Assembly: GCA_035938175.1 (NCBI GenBank)
Contig: DASZHD010000010.1
Span: forward strand, 1 to 64,000
Origin: DASRDE01 sp035938175
Lineage (GTDB): Bacteria; Vulcanimicrobiota; Vulcanimicrobiia; Vulcanimicrobiales; Vulcanimicrobiaceae
Length of the DNA: 64,000 nt
Direction of reading: 5' to 3'
The translations under genes and the position numbers were made by a program. Every line of letters begins with the position of its first letter. Position 1 is the first letter of the stretch. Shown piece by piece: positions 58,631 through 64,000 of this stretch. The notes under the pieces were generated by a model that did not search any database, was not told the origin of the DNA, and saw nothing but the letters and a program-made list of their open reading frames with translations.

Positions 58631-59830
58631 ATGACCGCAATCTTGCCGGCTGAAGACGTCGTCGCGCGTGTAGTCGAACTGCGGCGCGAGATTCACCGCC
58701 ATCCCGAACTCGGCTTCGAAGAAACGCGCACGCAAGCCCTGGTTGAAGCCGAGTTGAAAAGCATCGGCGTCGAGCACCGCCGGATCGCAAAAACCGGCGT
58801 CGTCGGCATTATTCGCGGCGCCAAACCCGGGCGGACGGCCGGCCTTCGCGCAGATATGGATGCGCTGCCGATTACGGAGCGATCGGGCGAGCCGTTCGCG
58901 TCCGAAGTTGCGGGAAAAATGCACGCGTGCGGCCACGATGCGCATACCGCCATGCTCCTCGGCGCGGCGCGCGTTCTGCAAAACATGCGCGGCGATCTGC
59001 ACGGCAACGTGGTGTTGTTGTTTCAACCGGCGGAAGAAGGACCGGGCGGCGCGCAGCCGATGATCGACGAAGGCGCGCTGGACGATCCGAAAGTGGACGC
59101 CGTCGCGATGCTGCACGTCGACGTGCGGCTTTCCGCGGGCGAGATCGGCATCACTCCCGGCCCGGTGAACGCTTCGGCGGATGAATTTTACGTGACGGTG
59201 GAAGGGCGCGGCGGTCACGGTGCCTATCCGCACATGGCCGGGGATACGATTCCGGCGACGGCCGCGATGATCTTAGCATTGCAAAATATTGCGGCCCGCG
59301 AAACCGATCCGCTCAAGTCCGTCGTCGTCACCGTCGGTACGATCAACGGCGGTTACCGCAACAACGTGATCGCCGATGAAGTGAAACTCAGCGGAACGTT
59401 CCGCGCGCACGATCCCGAAATTCGCCGCGGTTTGGAAACGCGTGCCCGCCGCATTTTGGACGGCGTTGCATCGGCATACGGCGTGCGCGCGAAGTTGGAC
59501 GTGATCTACGGCTATCCGCCGGTCGTCAACAACGCCGAACTCGCGGAAAATTTCGCACGATTCATGCGCGCGCAGCCGAACGTCAAAGTCGAACATCCCG
59601 CAGCGACGATGGGCGGCGAAGACTTTGCGTACTTTGCGCAGCGCGTTCCGGGCGTGCAAATTCGTTTGGGCGTGCGCAACGACGCTGCCGGGATCACGCA
59701 TTCCGGACACAGCGCGCAGTTTCGCATCGACGAAGCGGCGTTGCCCGTGGGAGTGCAAACGCTCGTGGCGTTTGCGCTGGGAGTAGGCGGTGGAGAAGTA
59801 CCGCTTCCGTTGTCGAAGAACGGCGAATAA
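58631..59830 (+). CDS. M20 family amidohydrolase
   Basis: A 399-residue zinc aminoacylase-type hydrolase. Metal ligands: HACGHDAHTAMLLGAARVLQ near residue 97 and LFQPAEEGPGGAQPMID near 136, and the C-terminal MGGEDFAYFA. A dimerization domain lies between (VEGRGGHGAYPHMAGDT). Related enzymes cleave N-acyl amino acids, indole-acetyl-amino acids or hippurate. ATG at 58631 overlaps the opposite-strand ATG of 58632; promoter space is in the 58560-58630 gap. Confidence 0.94.
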   Translation: MTAILPAEDVVARVVELRREIHRHPELGFEETRTQALVEAELKSIGVEHRRIAKTGVVGIIRGAKPGRTAGLRADMDALPITERSGEPFASEVAGKMHACGHDAHTAMLLGAARVLQNMRGDLHGNVVLLFQPAEEGPGGAQPMIDEGALDDPKVDAVAMLHVDVRLSAGEIGITPGPVNASADEFYVTVEGRGGHGAYPHMAGDTIPATAAMILALQNIAARETDPLKSVVVTVGTINGGYRNNVIADEVKLSGTFRAHDPEIRRGLETRARRILDGVASAYGVRAKLDVIYGYPPVVNNAELAENFARFMRAQPNVKVEHPAATMGGEDFAYFAQRVPGVQIRLGVRNDAAGITHSGHSAQFRIDEAALPVGVQTLVAFALGVGGGEVPLPLSKNGE

Positions 59831-59845
59831 GTCCACTACCCGTTG

Positions 59846-59873
59846 TGGACAAGCAGCGAAAAGGCACTATATG
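59846..59873 (+). promoter_or_regulatory. putative promoter of the SRPBCC gene
   Basis: TGGACA at 59846-59851 and TATATG at 59868-59873, 16 bases apart. The expected start near 59880 gives a short leader with ggag before the ATG at 59896. Confidence 0.4.
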
Positions 59874-59895
59874 TAGTGTTGGAGAACGCTCGACG

Positions 59896-60405
59896 ATGGC
59901 TATTTTGCGCGAAGCCATTCCGCGCGCCGGTACCCGGGCGCTGGGTGCCGCCGTCGACATTCAGACGGGCGCCGAAACCGCTTTCAATCTGCTGTGCACG
60001 ATCGAAAAATGGCCGCTTTGGCTTTCGTTTTTGCGAAGCGCCGAACTCGTGAACCCGAACGAGCCGCTCGGCCTGGGCGCCGAAGTGCTGCTGCGTTCCA
60101 GCGTACCCGGCGATGCGGAGCAGCTTTTTGAAGTCGATCACTTCATCACCAACCACCAGCTCTCGTTAGTCGGTGCGTATTCCGTCCGGCGCCGTCTGGA
60201 TTTCCGGATCGAGCGGAAGACGACGCGCTGCAAGCTGCACGCCCGCGTCGAGTATCCGGCGTACGGCGGCCGTATCGCCGTCCTTTACGACGGCGTGCGC
60301 GCCGGACGTAAGCTTTCCGCTCAACTGGAAGACTCGCTCGTGCACTTCAAGCACTTGGCCGAGTACCGGGCCGACGCCAAAGACGAGCTGCTCGCGGACT
60401 TTTAG
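59896..60405 (+). CDS. SRPBCC/START-like domain protein
   Basis: A 169-residue protein of the START/SRPBCC ligand-binding fold: AVDIQTGAETAFNLLCTIEK and WPLWLSFLRSAELVNPNEPL at the start, LGAEVLLRSSVPGDAEQLF in the middle. Polyketide-cyclase-like members bind hydrophobic ligands. ATG at 59896 has ggag 11 bases upstream; an ORF start at 59845 lies in the promoter. Standalone transcript. Ligand unknown. Confidence 0.75.
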   Translation: MAILREAIPRAGTRALGAAVDIQTGAETAFNLLCTIEKWPLWLSFLRSAELVNPNEPLGLGAEVLLRSSVPGDAEQLFEVDHFITNHQLSLVGAYSVRRRLDFRIERKTTRCKLHARVEYPAYGGRIAVLYDGVRAGRKLSAQLEDSLVHFKHLAEYRADAKDELLADF

Positions 60406-60411
60406 CACTGT

Positions 60412-60441
60412 TTGACTGCGACTGCTAAGCCAGGGTATACT
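60412..60441 (+). promoter_or_regulatory. sigma-70-type promoter of the FmdB-like gene
   Basis: TTGACT at 60412-60417 and TATACT at 60436-60441 with an 18-base spacer. The start of transcription is expected near 60448, four bases before the ATG at 60452, suggesting a nearly leaderless mRNA. Confidence 0.65.
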
Positions 60442-60451
60442 TCTAGGCGAT

Positions 60452-60712
60452 ATGCCCCTGTACGATTACCAATGCAATAAGTGCGGCCACGTCGTCGAGG
60501 TCCGCCACGGGTTCGACGAAACGTATGGCGAGGCGTGCCCGTCCTGCGGCAGCACGCTGCAGCGCGTATTCAATCCGGCACCGATCGTGTTCAAGGGATC
60601 CGGTTTTTACGTTACGGACTCGCGCAAGAAAGAGTCGGGCTCCAAGGACTCCGCGTCCAAGGATTCGTCCGGCTCCGCGTCATCGTCCGGTTCCGGCGAG
60701 TCGGCCGCCTAA
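60452..60712 (+). CDS. FmdB-type zinc ribbon protein
   Basis: An 86-residue protein with the FmdB-like motif PLYDYQCNKCGHVVEVRHGF and ACPSCGSTLQRVFNP, four Cys ligands. The C-terminal 25 residues are Ser/Gly/Lys-rich and disordered. FmdB proteins are suspected regulators; no target is visible. A strong promoter lies in front with a start only ten bases after the -10 box. Confidence 0.92.
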   Translation: MPLYDYQCNKCGHVVEVRHGFDETYGEACPSCGSTLQRVFNPAPIVFKGSGFYVTDSRKKESGSKDSASKDSSGSASSSGSGESAA

Positions 60713-60718
60713 CGCCGC

Positions 60719-61054
60719 GTGAGCGCCTGGACGTGGGTGCTCGTCGCGCTATGCGCCGCCGGCGTTCTGGCCGCGGTCATACCGGCCATTTCCGTCGCGC
60801 TTGCAGCGTCCAAGATCTCCAAGCGGGTCGCTGCGCTCAAACAAAGCCGATTGTCGCTTTCACTGCAGTCGCTGACGATTCAGTCGAACCGGTTGGCGCA
60901 GCTTTCCGCGGACGCTGCGCTCCTGGTATCACGCGCGCAGACCGCCGTGGAAGCGATTCGCGCGAACGTCGAAATCATCAAAATGCCGCAAGCGCGCGAC
61001 GCGCTGGCGTTCGCGGGAGAACAGATCCGATCGCTCGTCCGCGACTTGCGCTAG
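60719..61054 (+). CDS. hypothetical protein with N-terminal membrane helix, 111 aa
   Basis: An unrecognised 111-residue protein. One membrane helix (WVLVALCAAGVLAAVIPAIS) is followed by a long amphipathic helical region with heptad-like spacing (SLSLQSLTIQSNRLAQLSAD), so a coiled coil is likely. GTG start, 6 bases after the previous stop. It may be a small membrane-anchored scaffold like DUF948-type proteins. Confidence 0.65.
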   Translation: MSAWTWVLVALCAAGVLAAVIPAISVALAASKISKRVAALKQSRLSLSLQSLTIQSNRLAQLSADAALLVSRAQTAVEAIRANVEIIKMPQARDALAFAGEQIRSLVRDLR

Positions 61055-61058
61055 ACCG

Positions 61059-62264
61059 CTAGATCTTCGGCGGCTCCTCGTTTTCCGGCGGTTCCCAGTG
61101 CCACCCGGGCGGTGTTCCACCGGGCATCGGCGGAACGCCCGGTATCGGCGGCACACCGAACGGCGGCGGCTGCATCGGCACGTCGCCTCCCGGTACGGCG
61201 AACGGGGCGCCGAAGGGCATTGACGGGGCGCCGGGACCGGGAGCTTCTCCGGGCGTTGCGGCGGGGAACGGCGGCACGCCCATGGGCGGCCCCGGGGGCG
61301 GTTGCGCCGACGGAGCGGGCTGCGGCGATGGTGCGGGTTGAGGCGTTGGAGTGGGCTGCGGTGCCGGACCAGGCTGCGGCATGGGCATAGGCTGCCCAAA
61401 TCCGGGTGGGCCGACCGGCGGAAATTCGTAGCCGGTTTCGCGTGCCACGCGCCTTGGCGGTTCGGGCACCGGCGTGACGCTCTGCGCGGCCTTCGCCAGT
61501 GCCGGCGTCGGCGTCGGCTCTTCGCGCGGCGTGAAAATCGGTTGCGGCAGATCGCCGATTGCGGCGCCGCTTAGGACGAACCGCGCGGGCGGCAAAATCA
61601 GCGTGTCGGTCCTACTTGCGATCGCGCGAAGCTCTTCTAATTCCCCTTCGGGCGCGTCCTCGGCTTTCATCGTATCGAGGAGCAGCGCGATCGTGTCGCG
61701 CAAGTACTCGCGCGGCGGAATCTTCGCAAAAGCAAAAACGTGCTGCGAGATGTCCGCTTTTACGGCTTGCAGCAGCTTTCTCCAGTATTCCAGCGGCTGA
61801 TAGTATTCGAATTGTCCGAGTTCGCGTTTTGCTTGCGAATACAAACGCGCAATGCGTTTGCCCAGTGCGTCCGCGGGCGGACCCGGTTCCACGATCGATA
61901 CTCGTTTTGCTACCCGCGCTAATTCGGAAACGATCTGCGCGTGAAAGAACGGGTCGGTTTCGTGCAGATAATGAAACGCGATCGCCAAATCGAACGTATC
62001 GGTTTTCGCGGGAATCAGCGACGTGCTTCCCTGAAGAACGGTCGCTCCGGTGTCTTCGAAATGGCGGATGACCGCTTCACGGTGCTCGATAACGGTGACG
62101 TCCGCACCCGCCTGTGCGGCGCGCTTGATCCAGCGTGCATCCTCGCCGAAACCGCAGAAGAGCACGCGCTGTCCGCTCTCAACGACGAGCGCGTCCCAGA
62201 TCAGATTTTCGATGTAGTGGGACTCGCGTTCGAACTCGTGCGCCGAGTACCGCGGGCTTTCCAC
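61059..62264 (-). CDS. class I SAM methyltransferase with long Pro-rich C-terminal tail
   Basis: A 401-residue protein in two parts. Residues 1-250 are a Rossmann methyltransferase: GQRVLFCGFGEDARWIKRAA is the SAM-binding loop and TFDLAIAFHYLHETDPFFHA the motif after it. Residues 280-401 are almost all Pro/Gly/Ala with many Pro-x-Pro and GVPP repeats, a low-complexity tail that is not known in ubiE-type enzymes. The target of methylation is unknown. ATG at 62264 is one base from the aroA stop, so the two may be co-transcribed. Confidence 0.82.
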   Translation of the reverse strand: MESPRYSAHEFERESHYIENLIWDALVVESGQRVLFCGFGEDARWIKRAAQAGADVTVIEHREAVIRHFEDTGATVLQGSTSLIPAKTDTFDLAIAFHYLHETDPFFHAQIVSELARVAKRVSIVEPGPPADALGKRIARLYSQAKRELGQFEYYQPLEYWRKLLQAVKADISQHVFAFAKIPPREYLRDTIALLLDTMKAEDAPEGELEELRAIASRTDTLILPPARFVLSGAAIGDLPQPIFTPREEPTPTPALAKAAQSVTPVPEPPRRVARETGYEFPPVGPPGFGQPMPMPQPGPAPQPTPTPQPAPSPQPAPSAQPPPGPPMGVPPFPAATPGEAPGPGAPSMPFGAPFAVPGGDVPMQPPPFGVPPIPGVPPMPGGTPPGWHWEPPENEEPPKI

Positions 62265-63511
62265 TACGAGGCCTGCACTGCGCGAAGTTGTTCCAAAAAT
62301 GACGGGAAACTCACGGCAATGCTGCTTTCATCGTCGATGCCCACCGGCCCCGCGCCCGCCGCCAGAACGGCTGCTGCCATAGCCGTGCGGTGATCGCCAT
62401 GGGTCGCTATCGTCTCTCCGTCGCAGCTCGGCGTGCCGCCTTTAATCGCGATGCCGTTCGGCAGCGACTCCACGTCGATGCCGGCGGCGCGCAGAAGGCG
62501 TTCGATCGCCGCGACGCGGTCCGATTCTTTGTTGCGTAGGTCCGCTACGCCGGTGATCTTCGTTTCGCCGCGCGCGAATGCGGCAGCAACTGCAAGAACG
62601 GGAATTTCGTCGATCGCCCGTACGGCGACGTCCGGACCGATCGCGACCCCGCGCAGGCCTGCGCTGCGCACCGCGATATCGGCAACGGGTTCGCCGCTGA
62701 CTTCGCGTTCGTTTTCCAAACGGATGTCGGCACCCATTGCTAGCAGTGCGTCCAGCAGCCCGGTGCGGCTGGGGTTGACGCCGGCGTTTTCGATAACGAG
62801 AGAACTGCCCGGCGCGATCGTCGCCGCCACGATGAAGAATGCCGCCGCCGAAAAGTCGCCCGCTACGTCGACGTCGCGAAATGTCACGGGAGCCGATCGC
62901 AATTCGACCGTCGCACGATCGAAATCGATGTCCGACCCGAAGTACCGCAGAAGCCGCTCGGTGTGATCGCGCGAACCGCGGTCGCCGGCGATCGAAATGG
63001 GCACGTTTCCGAAAACACCGGCGAACAACAGAGCGCTCTTGACCTGCGCCGACGGTGAAAGCAAGATGAAGCGCGTGGTCTGCGCGCCGGCGTTGCCTTG
63101 AACTGTAGCGGGCAATTTGCCGTCGCTCGTTTCAATGCGCGCACCGAATGCGCGGAGCTGCGCCGCGACGGGTTCCATCGGCCGGCGCCGCAGCGAATCG
63201 TCGCCGTCCAAACGCGCCCGAACGCCGGCTCCGGCACATACGCCCAAGATCATGCGCGCGGTCGATCCGGAGTTCATGCAGTCTATCGTTTCCGCTGCGT
63301 CGTGTAGCGCCGTTCCGTTTCCGGCTCCCAACGCCGCCAATGCCAGGCGCGTCGCTTCCACGTCGCGTCCCGGGTTCAGATTGCGAACTTCGATCGGGCT
63401 CGGACTGAGCGCGCTCAGAATCAACGCGCGGTGCGAAATCGATTTGTCGCCCGGCACGCGAATACGCCCGTTCAAAGGACCGGCGCTAAATCGCGTCGCT
63501 TGTGGAATCAC
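62264..63511 (-). CDS. aroA: 3-phosphoshikimate 1-carboxyvinyltransferase (EPSP synthase)
   Basis: A 415-residue enzyme of chorismate synthesis. The N-terminal loop VPGDKSISHRALILSAL, FMNSGSTARMIL-like MNSGSTARMILGVCAGAG and the segment VDVAGDFSAAAFFIVAATIA are standard; GDHRTAMAAAVLA near the end is the last conserved loop. In E. coli EPSPS it is 427 residues, so length is fine. The start is ATG 63511. Gene order Crp-like, aroA, methyltransferase on minus strand. Class I type by eye from the GDKSIS loop; I did not test inhibitor resistance residues. Confidence 0.95.
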   Translation of the reverse strand: MIPQATRFSAGPLNGRIRVPGDKSISHRALILSALSPSPIEVRNLNPGRDVEATRLALAALGAGNGTALHDAAETIDCMNSGSTARMILGVCAGAGVRARLDGDDSLRRRPMEPVAAQLRAFGARIETSDGKLPATVQGNAGAQTTRFILLSPSAQVKSALLFAGVFGNVPISIAGDRGSRDHTERLLRYFGSDIDFDRATVELRSAPVTFRDVDVAGDFSAAAFFIVAATIAPGSSLVIENAGVNPSRTGLLDALLAMGADIRLENEREVSGEPVADIAVRSAGLRGVAIGPDVAVRAIDEIPVLAVAAAFARGETKITGVADLRNKESDRVAAIERLLRAAGIDVESLPNGIAIKGGTPSCDGETIATHGDHRTAMAAAVLAAGAGPVGIDDESSIAVSFPSFLEQLRAVQAS

Positions 63512-63513
63512 GG

Positions 63514-64000
63514 CTATCCCCTTGCGTCGGGCGAAGTTGCGAAGACGGCGATCCGATCGCGGTCCAAATAGCGGATGTGGCCGCGCTCGCGCTTGAGCGC
63601 CGACGCCTCTTCGAGCGTGCGGATCAATCGCGCGGCGACTTCTTTGGTGGTTCCCGCCGCGGCCGCGATCTGCGCTTGCGTCATCAGCGGCAGCGTTCCT
63701 TTGCTGGGCAGCAGACCGGGCTTGTCGGAGCAGTGCTGCAGCAGGTACCGTGCCATGCGCGTCATCGTCGGAAGATTTACCTGGACGCCCAACAATGCGG
63801 TTAACCCGCGCACGCGTTCGGCAAGCACCGTCGCGAGCAGAACGGCGAGCTTTGGATCCTCGTCGCAGAGTTGGCGCACGACGCGGCTGTCGATCGCCAA
63901 GTACTCCGCGCGTTTCGAGAGCACGACCATACGCGCCATGGTGTCGCGCGCGTCAAACATCCCGGAAACGCCGAAAAACTCGCCCGGTTCGACCTCCTGG
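63514..64000 (-). CDS. Crp/Fnr family transcriptional regulator, cut by window end
   Basis: The 5' end is off the window. Visible are the last part of the cyclic-nucleotide-binding-like domain (PGEFFGVSGMFDARDTMARM, AEYLAIDSRVVRQLC) and the C-terminal winged helix with recognition helix TQAQIAAAAGTTKEVAARLI. The wing ends LDRDRIAVFATS. Effector and targets cannot be told; it may control aroA downstream. The frame is open to base 64000. Confidence 0.85.
   Translation of the reverse strand, partial: QEVEPGEFFGVSGMFDARDTMARMVVLSKRAEYLAIDSRVVRQLCDEDPKLAVLLATVLAERVRGLTALLGVQVNLPTMTRMARYLLQHCSDKPGLLPSKGTLPLMTQAQIAAAAGTTKEVAARLIRTLEEASALKRERGHIRYLDRDRIAVFATSPDARG

Overview
The window is a gene-dense, high-GC bacterial chromosome segment (about 65 protein genes, five tRNA genes, no rRNA, no phage, no CRISPR). 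Gene order and content suggest a poorly sampled diderm or acidophilic-soil lineage on the Terrabacteria side of the tree; Candidatus Eremiobacterota (WPS-2) is my best guess, from gene content only and not verified. Clues are the archaeal-type prolyl-tRNA synthetase, a Bacillus/Clostridium-like order around rpsU-yqeY and phoH-ybeY-dgkA-cdd-recO, Gly-rich CGGG lipoproteins, several secreted peptidases including a sedolisin (an acid-active family), and a dispersed palindromic repeat lying between genes or inside their 3' ends.

Layout. 1-4919: proS, a small unknown protein, an M16 peptidase, an Amj-type lipid II flippase and a TPR-like lipoprotein, all on + and overlapping or nearly so. 4920-8510 (minus): two GT-C membrane glycosyltransferases around a GtrA protein. 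8561-14098 (+): glpX, a pyridine-nucleotide disulfide oxidoreductase, a nitrilase-type glutaminase beside a short NadE (a split glutamine-dependent NAD synthetase), and cinA. 14234-16944: subtilase lipoprotein and two small AT-richer genes. 16977-23404 (minus): a tightly packed run metY, CoA-binding protein, LuxE-like acyl-protein synthetase, LuxC-like acyl reductase, class III aminotransferase, Gfo/Idh/MocA oxidoreductase. 23468-25281: leuCD, followed by a 109-bp-period tandem repeat. 25522-30824: two unknown exported proteins, an unknown lipoprotein and a sedolisin.

30858-38580: translation and nucleotide genes (rpmE, prfA, prmC, pyrG), two glycosyltransferases, a stalk-domain protein and a HIT protein. 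38736-50658: a secreted HExxE protein, then the long conserved run rpsU, yqeY, nfeD, floA, unknown, phoH, ybeY, dgkA-PAP2 fusion, corC-like, cdd, recO, ruvX, mltG, DUF1292, MGDG-synthase-like glycosyltransferase, DoxX; era is missing from its usual place between cdd and recO. 50730-52444: tRNA genes with hairpins, tadA, and a duplicated 3' half of tRNA-Ser(CGA). 52519-64000: exported proteins, GNAT, S9 peptidase, SCO1, M20 amidohydrolase, SRPBCC protein, FmdB zinc ribbon, a methyltransferase with a proline-rich tail, aroA, and a Crp-type regulator cut by the window edge.

The most unusual items are the LuxE/LuxC/aminotransferase/oxidoreductase operon with no luciferase (a possible natural carboxylate-to-aldehyde-to-amine route), the tRNA-Ser 3'-half duplication with nested inverted repeats, the split NAD synthetase, the DgkA-PAP2 fusion, the coding use of palindromic repeats as C-terminal tails, and genes that seem to need ATT or CTG starts. 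All functions are inferred from reading the sequence; no database search was run.
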